Assembly (NCBI GenBank): GCA_001803165.1
Contig: MHAZ01000021.1
Location: forward strand, 124,001 to 188,000
Reading direction: 5' to 3'
Length of the DNA stretch: 64,000 nt
DNA from: Stygiobacter sp. RIFOXYC2_FULL_38_25
GTDB taxonomy: Bacteria > Bacteroidota > Ignavibacteria > Ignavibacteriales > Melioribacteraceae
In this document: piece after piece, positions 31,190 through 40,889 of the stretch
How positions within the stretch are numbered: the first letter of the stretch is position 1
Layout of the letters: every line of letters begins with the position of its first letter
Translations under genes and position numbers: made by a program
Notes under the pieces: generated by a model
The model's database searches: none
Told to the model about the DNA's origin: nothing
The model's input: only the letters and a program-made list of their open reading frames with translations

Positions 31190-31984
31190 TTATTTTGCCG
31201 GTAAGAGACCGTTATCTTTAATCGTTTTTTGTCCTTCTACAGAAAGGATGTAATCAATGAAGTTTTTTACTTCGCCTACCATTTCCCCTTTAACCAAAAG
31301 GAAAATCGGTCTAACGAGTTTATACTGTCCCGCGATTATCATTTCGGATGTACATTCTACATCATCAATTTTGATTGCTTTAATTTTTTCGTTTATTAAA
31401 CCGTGAGACAAGTATCCGACTGAGTTTACATCGTTGGCAACTGTTTCTCTAATTGTTCCATTCGAATCTTGAATAAGGGCGTCTTTTTTCAACGTAATAT
31501 TTGTAAGTATCTGCTCAAAAGAAGTTCTGGTCCCTGAGCCAGCTTCGCGGGAAACAACAGTTATTGGTACATCATCTCCACCAACTTCTTTCCAATTAAC
31601 AATTTTTCCATTGAAGATATCTCGCGCTTGGTCTGTTGTAAGATTATTAATTTTATTTTTAGGATTAACTACTATCGCAATACCATCTTTTGCAACTACT
31701 GTAGATGTTAATCCTTTAGCTTCTTCAGGAAGAGTAACTAAATCCGCCATGCCTATTTGGGCTGCACCGGAGCTCGCAGACTGTATTCCAACCGCCGAAC
31801 CGCCGCCTTGTACAGTTACATTTACGTTTGGGTTCTTATCCATAAACTGTTCTGCAAGTTTTTCGGCGAAAGGTTGAAATGCTGTTGAACCAGCTAATGT
31901 AATAGAAGTTTTTCCTCTACCACACCCAACCATATAAATACCCGCCAAAAGAAACATACCAAGCATAAATACTCTTTTGAACAT
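31190..31984 (-). CDS. pstS: Phosphate-binding lipoprotein PstS
   Basis: A 264-residue periplasmic solute-binding lipoprotein. The signal peptide ends in a lipobox (GIYMVGC, Cys about 21). The phosphate-binding signatures are present: LAGSTAFQPFAEKLAEQF, GGGSAVGIQSASSGAAQIGMAD and VVSREAGSGTRTSFEQI. The length is typical for the short PstS family (PBP-like 2). It is the first gene of the pst operon, so the promoter lies in 31985-32200, which contains a possible Pho-box-like direct repeat. Confidence 0.95.
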   Translation of the reverse strand: MFKRVFMLGMFLLAGIYMVGCGRGKTSITLAGSTAFQPFAEKLAEQFMDKNPNVNVTVQGGGSAVGIQSASSGAAQIGMADLVTLPEEAKGLTSTVVAKDGIAIVVNPKNKINNLTTDQARDIFNGKIVNWKEVGGDDVPITVVSREAGSGTRTSFEQILTNITLKKDALIQDSNGTIRETVANDVNSVGYLSHGLINEKIKAIKIDDVECTSEMIIAGQYKLVRPIFLLVKGEMVGEVKNFIDYILSVEGQKTIKDNGLLPAK

Positions 31985-32055
31985 TTTTTACTCCCTATTT
32001 TCTATTATTAATTGGGACAAAAATAGCTAATTAAGAAAGTATTGAACAACCAAAT

Positions 32056-32073
32056 ATTAAGTTTGTGCTAAGT
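32056..32073 (-). promoter_or_regulatory. Possible Pho-box-like direct repeat upstream of pstS
   Basis: On the minus strand, ACTTAGC-ACAA-ACTTAAT gives two 7-bp direct repeats whose starts are 11 bp apart, the geometry of PhoB boxes. It lies 72-89 bp upstream of the pstS start. The base sequence differs from the enterobacterial consensus, and AT-rich DNA makes chance matches easy, so this is weak. Confidence 0.25.
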
Positions 32074-32203
32074 ATTTTTTGTGTACTGTAAAAGCTCAAT
32101 TTCTTCGAAAACTGAATTTTATTTTGGGGTTTTTATCTGGTAGGCAAAAAGAGATCCAAGGTGGCAATTAATACTTTAGAAATCAGCTCTGCTTGTTTAT
32201 TGC

Positions 32204-32245
32204 GAAATTTGCTTTAAAAGCAAACATGCTTTTAAAGCAAATTTC
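32204..32245. terminator. Perfect 19-bp hairpin at the end of the TPR-kinase gene
   Basis: The arms 32204-32222 (GAAATTTGCTTTAAAAGCA) and 32227-32245 are exact inverse complements with a 4-nt loop. The outer base is in the kinase stop codon. No long T-run follows on the minus strand, so it may act as a processing or partial termination structure between the kinase and pstS. Confidence 0.65.
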
Positions 32246-34188
32246 TATTTCGGCAATGTAAATGAGAATGTACTTCCCAGCCCTACTTTGCTTTCAACTG
32301 TAATTATTCCCTTATGCTTCTCAATAAAATCTTTGCAAAGCAATAATCCCAACCCGGTACCGCGCTCATCTTCGGTTCCCCGCATAGTATTTATTGATTC
32401 CATTCTAAATAGAGAATTAATGACGTTGCTATCCATCCCGATTCCATTATCGGAAACCGAAATTTTCCAAGCGCCTTTAGTTTCGGAAGCATTGATGCTA
32501 ACCTTTCCTTCTCTATTCGTAAACTTTACGCAGTTGGATATCAGATTACGTAAAACGGTTTTAATCATTTCGGAATCGCAATAAACCGAGATTACCGGCG
32601 AAATCTTATTTTCAACTTCTATTCTTTTACCGCGAGCTGTCTCGTTTAACACGGAAATCGTTTCTTCGACCATTTCATTTAGATTGTTCATTGCGGGGGA
32701 AAAATCCATGGCATTAACTTGAGACCGGGACCAAAAAAGAAGATTTTCGAGTAGCCTGAGAACCTGCTTACCTGAGTTATTCATCTTCCCAATAAAAGCT
32801 ATTTTTTCCTCATCGCTAATTGAGTCGTAGTTCGTAATCAAAAGATCCGTTAAACCATACATTGCTTGTAAGGGATTTTTTAAGTCATGCGCAATAATGC
32901 TAAATAGTCGGTCCTTCATTGCATTCAATTTCGCCAATTCTTTATTATACTTTTTACTCGCTCTGTACCGACTGTAAATAACTCCGGCAACAATTAAAAT
33001 CATAATTGAAATAACAATTAAATAATCACGCCGTTTTTCTATCAACGATTTTTCTGCAAGAAGTGAATTATATTTTTGCTCTTCCCGGGCTTTTTTAAAA
33101 TCTTTATCCATCTGAGAAATTAAAGCAACAGATTCGTAATCCAGAATTGAATCGCGAAGCGAGTGATATCGGTTATTGTAAATAAGCGCACTCTTGTAAT
33201 CTCCAATGCTTTCGTAAAAATTGGATTGGACTTTTAAGCATTCCAATTTTACCTGAACTTCTTTTGCTTTTGAAGCTATTGAGTATGCCTGATTAAAAAA
33301 TTGAACTGCCAAATTATTCAGACCGAGTTTTGCATAAATTTTACCAAACCGGTTAAGATTTGAAACCTCACCTTCGAAATAAGAAATTTTCTTTGACAGC
33401 TCTAAAGAACGTGTTGTATATAATTTGGCTCTATCAAGATCGTTTTTCGAAAGAAATACTCCCGCAATTCCTCCCCAAGCAGCAGCAAGCCCTTTTTGAT
33501 CATCAATGGCAGAATATTCTTTCTCTACTTGAAGATAATTGTTCAACGCCTCATCTATTTTTCCAATTTCAAAATTTACTTCTGCAATTAAATTTAGAGC
33601 TAACGCTTTACCGGGAAGGTCTTTAATTTCATTTCGTATTTTTAAGGTATAATTCAAATACTTAAGCGCCATTTGAGGCGAGTTTTGCCGCCGGTAAATC
33701 AACCCAATATTAATTGTACAGAACGACATTCCTTCTTTATGATTGTGCCTCTCAAAAATTCCAAGAGATTCTAAGATGTAACGAAGTGCTTCTTCATAAT
33801 TTCCTTCCAGACGGTATATACCGCCCAGATTATTTAACGAGTATGCAATCTGAATTGAATCTTTTATTTTTTCGGAAAGCGTGAGTGCCTGAGTGTACAT
33901 ACTGAGAGCTTTATCATAATCGGTAAGATTACGATAAACCACACCAATTTTATTTAGCGCGTTTGCTTGTCTTTTATAGTCTGGAATTGATTTAGCAATG
34001 CGGGCTGCTTCTTTGCCGCTTGTTAAAGCGAGTTGGGGAATCTTATTTCTATTCTCCCAGCAAAAATCTGTAAGCCGATCAATCTTTACAGTGTCCGGCA
34101 GATTTTTAATTTTTTTCTTGAGCTCATCTAACTGATTTTGTGCAAAAAGTAAAGTTGTACATAGCAGTAAAACGATCAGCAACCGCAT
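32245..34188 (-). CDS. TPR-sensor histidine kinase 1
   Basis: A 647-residue protein. Signal peptide to about residue 16; six or seven tetratricopeptide repeats (about residues 55-340, for example LNNLGGIYRLEGNYEEALRY); a single transmembrane helix (about 394-412); a HisKA domain with phospho-acceptor in FSIIAHDLKNPLQA; and a HATPase domain (LISNCVKFTNREG, DNGIGMD, GTGLGLLLCKDF). The TPR part should face the periplasm. No receiver domain is fused and no response regulator gene is adjacent. It is closely similar in design to kinase 2 at 34948-36918 and may share its partner. Confidence 0.93.
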   Translation of the reverse strand: MRLLIVLLLCTTLLFAQNQLDELKKKIKNLPDTVKIDRLTDFCWENRNKIPQLALTSGKEAARIAKSIPDYKRQANALNKIGVVYRNLTDYDKALSMYTQALTLSEKIKDSIQIAYSLNNLGGIYRLEGNYEEALRYILESLGIFERHNHKEGMSFCTINIGLIYRRQNSPQMALKYLNYTLKIRNEIKDLPGKALALNLIAEVNFEIGKIDEALNNYLQVEKEYSAIDDQKGLAAAWGGIAGVFLSKNDLDRAKLYTTRSLELSKKISYFEGEVSNLNRFGKIYAKLGLNNLAVQFFNQAYSIASKAKEVQVKLECLKVQSNFYESIGDYKSALIYNNRYHSLRDSILDYESVALISQMDKDFKKAREEQKYNSLLAEKSLIEKRRDYLIVISIMILIVAGVIYSRYRASKKYNKELAKLNAMKDRLFSIIAHDLKNPLQAMYGLTDLLITNYDSISDEEKIAFIGKMNNSGKQVLRLLENLLFWSRSQVNAMDFSPAMNNLNEMVEETISVLNETARGKRIEVENKISPVISVYCDSEMIKTVLRNLISNCVKFTNREGKVSINASETKGAWKISVSDNGIGMDSNVINSLFRMESINTMRGTEDERGTGLGLLLCKDFIEKHKGIITVESKVGLGSTFSFTLPK

Positions 34189-34297
34189 TATTTCCTCCCT
34201 ATGTAAAATCCCTAATGAACTTATGAAAAAAACCTCTCGAAAATCAAATTATCTTATGCGAAGATGCTTGTTTATTATTGATTTCTTCCTGAAGATA

Positions 34298-34918
34298 TCA
34301 TTGTTTATCCAAACGAATCAATTCCCATGTTTGGTTCATGAAACTGAAGCCCCATCCTTTACGGTGAAGTTTTAGTATGCCTGCTTGCGGATAGTACCAA
34401 ACTTCCATAATCCCGTACTCGTTTAAGGCGCCCCATTTTTCTTCAAGGTAGAACGCATTGGAATAAGCTGTTTTGCCGACATGAATGCTTTCTTGTTTCA
34501 AAACGCGAACAGTATCATTAATCCATTCCCCTTTCCACTTCATACCGACAGCAAGCGGGAAAACCATGCTCAGTTTGAAATAGCGTTCCCATGAAGTAAA
34601 ATTTGGAACTATTCTAAGCGAATCAAGATGTTTAGAAATGAATACGTAATGTGTGTCTGTATAGTTTTTGAATTTGAGCTGCCAAATGAAAGCGGGAGTC
34701 CTATTATCATACAGCGTTTCACCTAATGGTCTTACTAAAACCGTATCTTTTTCCCCGCTGAGACTATCATAAAATGCATAGGTCCAAACATTATGAGTGT
34801 TGATTAGAAACTCCGGTTCGTTCAGCAAACTTTCCGGTTCAACATTTTTATCTACACAGCTAATCAACCCGGCAAACAAAAAAATAATCGGAAGAATTTT
34901 TTCCAAGATATTTTTCAT
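34298..34918 (-). CDS. Lipoprotein of unknown function between two TPR-kinases
   Basis: A 206-residue protein with an N-terminal signal and lipobox (FAGLISC, Cys about 21). The mature part is rich in Trp, Tyr and beta strands (VWTYAFYDSLSGEKDTVLVRP, MKWKGEWINDTVRVLKQE), suggesting a small beta-barrel or lipocalin-like envelope protein. I do not recognise the family. It lies 29 bp downstream of TPR-kinase 2 and 109 bp upstream of TPR-kinase 1 on the same strand, so it is probably co-expressed with them and could be an accessory sensor. That role is only suggested by position. Confidence 0.7.
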   Translation of the reverse strand: MKNILEKILPIIFLFAGLISCVDKNVEPESLLNEPEFLINTHNVWTYAFYDSLSGEKDTVLVRPLGETLYDNRTPAFIWQLKFKNYTDTHYVFISKHLDSLRIVPNFTSWERYFKLSMVFPLAVGMKWKGEWINDTVRVLKQESIHVGKTAYSNAFYLEEKWGALNEYGIMEVWYYPQAGILKLHRKGWGFSFMNQTWELIRLDKQ

Positions 34919-34947
34919 ACCAATACCTCAAAAAACAAAGCAAATAT

Positions 34948-36918
34948 TTACATGCCAATGCGGTGGGTCGGTTTAACGGGCAGAGAAAAACTAAATGTAG
35001 AACCCTTTCCTTCTTCACTTTCAACCCGGAGTTTACCGCCATTCTTTTCCACAAATTCTTTACAGAGAATTAAACCCAAGCCCGTGCCGCGTTCTCCTTC
35101 GGTGCCGGGAGTAGATGCTACAACATCAATTCTAAATATTTGATCTAAATACTCCGGCGGTATGCCAACTCCATTATCAATAACGCGCACAATTCTTTGT
35201 TCTTTCTTCTTTTCGAGCTCGACCCTAACAGTCCCGCCTTGATTTGTAAATTTTATAGCATTGGAAATCAAATTACGCAATACGGTTTTAATCATCTCTT
35301 CATCGCCATATGCCGCGAAAGAACTTTGAGCTACCGGAACCAAAGTAATATTTTTTGCTTTAGCATTATCAAACAACAAATCGTACGATTCGCGAATCAT
35401 TTCATCTAAGAAAATTTCTTTGGGGTCGTATTCTAACCTTCCAATTTGTGCCCTCGACCAGTACAATAGATTTTCGAGTAACCGGTAAGTTTGTTTGCCT
35501 GCTTTATCTACTGCCTCAATAAGTTCAAGGAGCTCATCTTTACCCATGTCTTTATAATTCTCAATGATCATGGAAGTTAAAGTAAATTGGGCGGTGATCG
35601 GGTTTTTAAGATCGTGAGCAATAATGCTAAAGAACTTATCCTTGGTGGCGTTCAGCTCTCTCAGCTTAACAGTTGTTCTCCTTTTAAGGAAATAGAGAAG
35701 TATTGCAACAATGCTTAAGCCAACAAAAAGAACGCTTATAAGAGTCCAATACTTAATCAGCTGCTGATTTTTCTCCAGATCTTTTTGAACAAGCTCTTTT
35801 TCCCTTTCCTTTTTATTTAGCTGATAAGCAGCTTCTACTTCGCTAATAGCTGTGCTTTTTTCTTTTTTATAGATTGAGTCTTGGTACTGCTTAAGAAGCT
35901 TGGCATATTTATAGGCGTTAGTATAATCCTTTCGAATTTCAAAAAACTCTGCATAGCTTTTATAATTGGTGAGTTTGAGTTCGGATGAATTATATTTTTT
36001 AGCTGTACTTGCACCATATTCAAGAAACTTTTTACCCTCGCTAATATTTCCAGCCAATGCGTAAATAACTCCCATCTCGCTCGCATTGGTAACTATTCCA
36101 ATTACATCGGCAAATTTTTCAGATAATTCGAGAGCATGTTTCCGTTCATACAGTGCCTTTTTCAAATCATTATTTCTTTTATATAGTTCAGCTAATCCCA
36201 TTCTGATGCTTATCAGGCTTCTCTGATCATCAAAATTGCTGTAAGCTTTTTCTACTTCCCGAAAGATTGTTAATGCTTTTTGGTTTTCCCCTTTGCGCAA
36301 ATAGATTTCCGCAATTCTGCCAAGAGCTTTTGTTTTCCCCTCGGCATCGTTCAAGCTCTCACGGATTTTAACCGTTGTTTCAAAGTTTTCCAGCGCTTTA
36401 TCAAAATTTTCCTGCCTCATATAAACAAAACCGAGGTTGTAATAACAGTAACCAATTCCAACTTTATCTTTTATACTTTCAAAAATTTCCAGTGCTCTGT
36501 ATAGTTTTTCCAGTGCCGCCGAGTAATTTCCCATCAACCGGTAAATAGTAGAAATATTATTGTAAGAATACGCTATCTGGGTTTGATCGCTAACGGATTG
36601 TGCCAGTTGCAAACTTCGTGTGCTAAATGCCAGAGATTTTTCATACGCACCCTGATCACGGTAAATAACACTTTGATAATTAAGCGCCTTTGCCTGGAGG
36701 TGTATATCACCAATTTTTTCCGAAAGAGACATAGAGATTTCTGCCGCAAGTACCGCTAGCCGCGGATCAATATCTCTATACTTCCAACAAAAATCATTAA
36801 GTATATTAATTTGTTCCGTAACCGGCTTACTATGTATCGCAGTAACTAGTGAATCAACTTTATTCTGCGCGTTGATAACAGAAACCAGGATGAATAATAA
36901 AAACCATTTTTTATGCAT
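34948..36918 (-). CDS. TPR-sensor histidine kinase 2
   Basis: A 656-residue paralogue of kinase 1. Signal peptide to about residue 17; TPR repeats (about 55-340: YSYNNISTIYRLMGNYSAAL, YCYYNLGFVYMRQENFDKAL); a coiled-coil-like stretch; a transmembrane helix (about 391-411); a HisKA box FFSIIAHDLKNPITA; and a HATPase with NLISNAIKFTNQG, DNGVGIPPEYL and GTGLGLILCKEF. It heads a minus-strand cluster with the lipoprotein and kinase 1. No response regulator is encoded next to it. The stimulus is unknown. Confidence 0.93.
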   Translation of the reverse strand: MHKKWFLLFILVSVINAQNKVDSLVTAIHSKPVTEQINILNDFCWKYRDIDPRLAVLAAEISMSLSEKIGDIHLQAKALNYQSVIYRDQGAYEKSLAFSTRSLQLAQSVSDQTQIAYSYNNISTIYRLMGNYSAALEKLYRALEIFESIKDKVGIGYCYYNLGFVYMRQENFDKALENFETTVKIRESLNDAEGKTKALGRIAEIYLRKGENQKALTIFREVEKAYSNFDDQRSLISIRMGLAELYKRNNDLKKALYERKHALELSEKFADVIGIVTNASEMGVIYALAGNISEGKKFLEYGASTAKKYNSSELKLTNYKSYAEFFEIRKDYTNAYKYAKLLKQYQDSIYKKEKSTAISEVEAAYQLNKKEREKELVQKDLEKNQQLIKYWTLISVLFVGLSIVAILLYFLKRRTTVKLRELNATKDKFFSIIAHDLKNPITAQFTLTSMIIENYKDMGKDELLELIEAVDKAGKQTYRLLENLLYWSRAQIGRLEYDPKEIFLDEMIRESYDLLFDNAKAKNITLVPVAQSSFAAYGDEEMIKTVLRNLISNAIKFTNQGGTVRVELEKKKEQRIVRVIDNGVGIPPEYLDQIFRIDVVASTPGTEGERGTGLGLILCKEFVEKNGGKLRVESEEGKGSTFSFSLPVKPTHRIGM

Positions 36919-36981
36919 AGTTAAGGTTTCTTTGTGCTCAGTTCTATTATCGGATTCTCACTGTATCAGTTTAATAAATTA

Positions 36982-37488
36982 TTAAGGCATTGGCTCCATA
37001 CCATAAGCAGCCCATTCCTCTTTGGAAGGACCGTAAACGCCTGGTACTTTCAAGCCGGCTTGACGCATTAAAACCGTCATTTGCCCACGGTGATGAGTTT
37101 GATGAGCAAGCAAACTTGCCAGCACATCGCCCCGCTTCCAAACTTGTCCATACATATTTAACTCATCATTAAGCATTCCGTCATTCCAATCTCTTTCAAC
37201 TTGAGACGACATTTTTGCGGAGAGCTTTTCATATTCACTCTTAATCTTTTCTACGTCTGCCGGTACCGGTGCGTTTTCATCAAAATTTTCGAACGACAAA
37301 CCGGCTTTAGACATCATCTCACCGAATGATATTGTAATATGCCACGCTATAAAACCAAGTGAACGTCCATTTTCAGTAACTTTTTGATTCAACGATTCGT
37401 TAGTAAGATTACCAAATACTTTAATTGTAGCTCCGCTTTCATACTTCCAAGAAGAAGAAAAATCGTTAATTGATTTTACAATACTCAT
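36982..37488 (-). CDS. DinB-family (DUF664-like) metal-binding protein
   Basis: A 168-residue four-helix-bundle protein of the DinB/YfiT-like superfamily. The expected metal-ligand His residues are visible: IAWHITISFGEM (about His49) and LLAHQTHHRGQMTVLMRQAG (about residues 128-147). Such proteins bind a divalent metal, and some are thiol-dependent transferases; the bacterial DinB name comes from damage-inducible genes of Bacillus, not from polymerase IV. The substrate is unknown. The gene stands alone between GH127 and the TPR-kinases, with a good ribosome binding site (GGAGGAAC). Confidence 0.88.
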   Translation of the reverse strand: MSIVKSINDFSSSWKYESGATIKVFGNLTNESLNQKVTENGRSLGFIAWHITISFGEMMSKAGLSFENFDENAPVPADVEKIKSEYEKLSAKMSSQVERDWNDGMLNDELNMYGQVWKRGDVLASLLAHQTHHRGQMTVLMRQAGLKVPGVYGPSKEEWAAYGMEPMP

Positions 37489-37513
37489 AGTTCCTCCATT
37501 CTCATTTAATTTG

Positions 37514-39916
37514 CTATTTCAACATTATTTCATGCACTCCGCCCGCAAAATCTTTTTGCGATTGGATTTCAATTTTTATTCCCGTTGTTTTTACAGTTTC
37601 AAATTCTACATCGTTATATTTGTCTTTAGCCACACCATAAGGTTTTTCAATAGTAGGATAAACAGCGCGCCATTTTCCGGTTTCTTCCATGTAGAGAACT
37701 TTCCAGAATTCCGGCACACGGCACTCACCTTCGCCGGTATCATCAAACCAATAAGCCATTACGCTTGATACTTCCGTAGGTTTTTCAAAATCAATTTGAA
37801 TCCATTCTTTTTCACCTTTGCTTGGCCACCAATGAAAATAAGGAAGCGAATGATCGTTCGAATTTTTAGGCTGCATCTGATCTTTAATCATCTCCGGATT
37901 CTTTCCGTGCGATGCAGTAATCTTGGCATCTGTTAAAATTGATTTACCCGCCAACGGTCGAACAGCACTTTCTTCTTTTGCAATCCAAACACTCATTTCC
38001 CCTTTACCTCTGTGCGCCCAGGAGTAATATGGAATTGCAACAAAATCTTGCTCGGTTTTTACAAGATTGTTTTTGTCATCAGCTTTATAGCCAAAAGCTT
38101 TTCCGCTAATCGTTTGAACTCCGTTTAGCAAACCTTGCTCAAACTTAGTTGAGAGGCTGGCTAATTCCGGCAAAAGAATATTTCTTACAAAACCATCTTT
38201 GTTATCCTTCCACTCAGCAGCATAAACAAGTGGACCGCGTTGAATAGCAAGTCTTCCTTTATCTGCATCAACTTTTTCGTTGGCGGCAATTCTTCTAATT
38301 TCCATCGGCAAGGTCAGCTCAACAACATCGTTAGCGTTCCAATTTCTTTTGATAGTAGCGAATCCCTTATCAAGATTAAGTGGAGTTAGTTTTCCATTTA
38401 TTGTTAGAAATACTTTTTCTTTGGGATAGTCGGAAAAAGTATAAAGATCACTCGGCATTGCTTTATTTTGTGCCCAGCCGGGGATGCGAAGCTTAAGAAC
38501 AAAATTTTGATTTTCACTTTGCGGTGTTACAGTAATCTTAACGCTGCCGCTCCAGGGATAATTTGTTTCTTGCTGAAGTGTTACTAAGCCCTCTTTAAGT
38601 TCAATTTCCGATTTGTTGCTTGTGAAGAGATTAACATAAATCTGGTTTTCTTTTGAAGCATAAACATAATTACCGAGCGAAGCAATTAAGCGAGCTACGT
38701 TTGGCGGACAGCATGCGCAACTAAACCATTTTGATCTTTCGTGTGTGCCGAAAGACTCCAGCACGTTTGGATAGAAGAACAAATCGCCGCTTAGTCCAAT
38801 GCCGGAAAGCAAAGCATTGTAAAGTGTGCGTTCCAGAATGTCTAAATATTTTGCATCACCCTTTTGCAAAAACATTCTGTGATTCCACATTACGTTAGCG
38901 ATGGAAGCACAAGTTTCGTTGTACCCGCTTGCGTTAGGCAAATCATAGTTCGGTCCAAACCCTTCCCAAGAACCGCTCGCGCCAATTCCGCCTGTTAGAT
39001 AAAGCTTCTTACTTACAACGTTACTCCAAATCTTATCTAATGCACTGATATAACTTTTGTCGCCGGTTAATGCCGCAACATCCGCCATGCCGGTATACAT
39101 ATAAGCGGCTCTAACCGCATGACCAACAGCTTCATCTTGCTTAACTACCGGTTTATGATCTTGATTGTATTCACCCCAAGATTTTCTACCGTTAACATAA
39201 TTGCCGCGCATATCTAAAAAGAATTTGGCAAGCTTTAAATGTTTTTCTTCGCCGGTTAAGCGGTAAAGTCTTACCAAGCCAATTTCAATTTCTTGATGCC
39301 CTGTAGGCAATTGTAATTTTCCCGGACCAAAAACTGAGTTAACTAATTCAGCACTCTTTAATGCAATATCTAAGAAATTCTTTTTACCGGTAGCCAGGTA
39401 ATGTGCAACTGCTGCTTCGTACATGTGACCAACTGTGTAAAGCTCGTGACTTCCCTCTTCGTTGAGCCAGCGTTTATCGCCCGTAACTTTTTCGAACTTC
39501 TTTGTACCTATTGTTCTTGGTGTGTACAAATAACCATCTTGTTCTTGAGCCGCGCCTATCACTTCAATCATTTTATCAAGCTTTGCGCTTAACTCCGGAT
39601 CGGGTTTCAACATTAACGAGTATGAAGCTGCTTCGATAACTTTATAAGCGTCGGAATCATCAAAATAGTAAGGACTGCAAAAATCTCCAGTTGCTCTCTT
39701 AGCGGCAATCTCAAAATTTTTCATCCGCCCGGTTTCTTCCAACAATTTGATAGAGTAAGGAATTGTAACTGTGCGGTTAGTTTCCATTCTATCAAACCAA
39801 AAACCTTCCGTAACATGAACTTTAGTAAACGGAACCGGCTGAATAGGATAATCTTTTTTCATTTGTGCGTAAACAGAAACTGCAAGAAGCAGAATTAGCA
39901 GAATAACTCGTTTCAT
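37514..39916 (-). CDS. GH127 family glycoside hydrolase (beta-L-arabinofuranosidase-like)
   Basis: An 800-residue exported enzyme (signal peptide to about residue 17). The (alpha/alpha)6 barrel covers about residues 20-440. It contains the family's catalytic and zinc residues: Glu and Cys in YNETCASIANVMW and the three Cys of SCACCPPNVARL (C-x-C-C). Two beta-sandwich domains follow. The last about 130 residues (SSVMAYWFDDTGEG onward) look like an added discoidin/F5-8C-like carbohydrate-binding module. GH127 enzymes remove beta-L-arabinofuranose from plant or glycoprotein sugars via a cysteine nucleophile. Its start overlaps the upstream alpha/beta hydrolase stop by four bases, so they form an operon. 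Confidence 0.92.
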   Translation of the reverse strand: MKRVILLILLLAVSVYAQMKKDYPIQPVPFTKVHVTEGFWFDRMETNRTVTIPYSIKLLEETGRMKNFEIAAKRATGDFCSPYYFDDSDAYKVIEAASYSLMLKPDPELSAKLDKMIEVIGAAQEQDGYLYTPRTIGTKKFEKVTGDKRWLNEEGSHELYTVGHMYEAAVAHYLATGKKNFLDIALKSAELVNSVFGPGKLQLPTGHQEIEIGLVRLYRLTGEEKHLKLAKFFLDMRGNYVNGRKSWGEYNQDHKPVVKQDEAVGHAVRAAYMYTGMADVAALTGDKSYISALDKIWSNVVSKKLYLTGGIGASGSWEGFGPNYDLPNASGYNETCASIANVMWNHRMFLQKGDAKYLDILERTLYNALLSGIGLSGDLFFYPNVLESFGTHERSKWFSCACCPPNVARLIASLGNYVYASKENQIYVNLFTSNKSEIELKEGLVTLQQETNYPWSGSVKITVTPQSENQNFVLKLRIPGWAQNKAMPSDLYTFSDYPKEKVFLTINGKLTPLNLDKGFATIKRNWNANDVVELTLPMEIRRIAANEKVDADKGRLAIQRGPLVYAAEWKDNKDGFVRNILLPELASLSTKFEQGLLNGVQTISGKAFGYKADDKNNLVKTEQDFVAIPYYSWAHRGKGEMSVWIAKEESAVRPLAGKSILTDAKITASHGKNPEMIKDQMQPKNSNDHSLPYFHWWPSKGEKEWIQIDFEKPTEVSSVMAYWFDDTGEGECRVPEFWKVLYMEETGKWRAVYPTIEKPYGVAKDKYNDVEFETVKTTGIKIEIQSQKDFAGGVHEIMLK

Positions 39917-40779
39917 TTGTTCGCTCCGTTATCATTAATAAACTCAAGGACTGCTTCGTTTAATAGTTTATTGAACTCATCTGCTTTTTCAAGCATAAGA
40001 AAATGCCCAACTCCGCTCATGTGCTTAAATGAAAATGATTTTACATGTTTTCTGTTTTCTTCGAGAGATAGCGGATACATATCACAGTTGATGGAAATTA
40101 TCGGCAATTCCAGTTTGGATAATGTGGGAAGCGGATCGTAAAAGAATAAATTTCTCATAGCGCTAATTGCTACTGCCGGCGGAGCAGAAGACATATCCTC
40201 GGCAACTTTTTTTACGAGAACAGAATCGGCTCCTTTAGGAAACATTTGCTTAACAAACTCAACAGTAGTTGATTTGAAATCTTTTGTAAACGGTTCTAAA
40301 AATTTTTCCTTCTGCTCGGCTGTCCAATCATCTGTAAAACTTTGATATGTATCAACGCCAATTAAACCAATAACTTTTTGATTCAACAGTTTCGCAGCTT
40401 CAAGTATAACCGACCCGCCCATTGAATGACCAATTAGAATCACCTTATTAAGTTTTAGATCGTTCACCACCGCCGCTACATCACTTCCAAACAATTGCAT
40501 ACTATAATCTTTACGCTCGGTACCGGATTCACCATGCCCTGCTAAATCAATTGTTACTACTTTGTATTGTGAAGAAAATTTTTCTACTTGAGTGTTCCAG
40601 TAAGATTTATCGCAGCTCCACCCATGAATAAAGACTAAAGCCGTCTCAGCGTTGCCGGCAGCAGTATAAACTATTTCGGTTCCATCGGATGATTTTACTT
40701 TGGGATTTACAGACACTGTGGTAGATGCGGCTAAAAGTATAACCGGGAGAAAGGTAAATAAGGCAAGTCGAAGTTTCAT
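39913..40779 (-). CDS. Exported alpha/beta hydrolase 1
   Basis: A 288-residue protein. Start chosen at MKLRLALFTF (ATG at 40779), which has AGAGGAA upstream and begins a signal peptide. The longer frame adds 16 charged residues ahead of it. Alpha/beta-hydrolase features: oxyanion-loop HGWSCDKSYW, nucleophile elbow GHSMGG, an acid residue after the beta-6 region and catalytic His in GVGHFLMLEKADEF. Substrate not predictable. It is followed without gap by GH127 and preceded by a paralogue, suggesting an esterase role on the same polymer; this is inference. Confidence 0.9.
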   Translation of the reverse strand: MKLRLALFTFLPVILLAASTTVSVNPKVKSSDGTEIVYTAAGNAETALVFIHGWSCDKSYWNTQVEKFSSQYKVVTIDLAGHGESGTERKDYSMQLFGSDVAAVVNDLKLNKVILIGHSMGGSVILEAAKLLNQKVIGLIGVDTYQSFTDDWTAEQKEKFLEPFTKDFKSTTVEFVKQMFPKGADSVLVKKVAEDMSSAPPAVAISAMRNLFFYDPLPTLSKLELPIISINCDMYPLSLEENRKHVKSFSFKHMSGVGHFLMLEKADEFNKLLNEAVLEFINDNGANK

Positions 40780-40852
40780 AGCGTTCCTCTTTTTAGACCA
40801 TGCTAAATTAGCTGAACGAGTAATCATTTTCTATTCTAAAGATTCGCATTGG

Positions 40853-40884
40853 CAAAAAAAAGGATCGTTTTGCGACCCTTTTTT
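40853..40884. terminator. Terminator between the two alpha/beta hydrolase genes
   Basis: A-run, GGATCG-TTTTG-CGACCC stem (one mismatch), then a T-run. It is symmetrical and lies right after the stop of hydrolase 2 (minus strand). So hydrolase 2 and hydrolase 1/GH127 are probably separate transcripts. Confidence 0.75.
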
Positions 40885-40889
40885 CTAAA

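Noticed and set aside
36982-37488. DNA polymerase IV (DinB) for the DinB-family gene
   Set aside because: The name is shared by two unrelated families; this is the small metal-binding four-helix type. The polymerase is the gene at 42464-43696.
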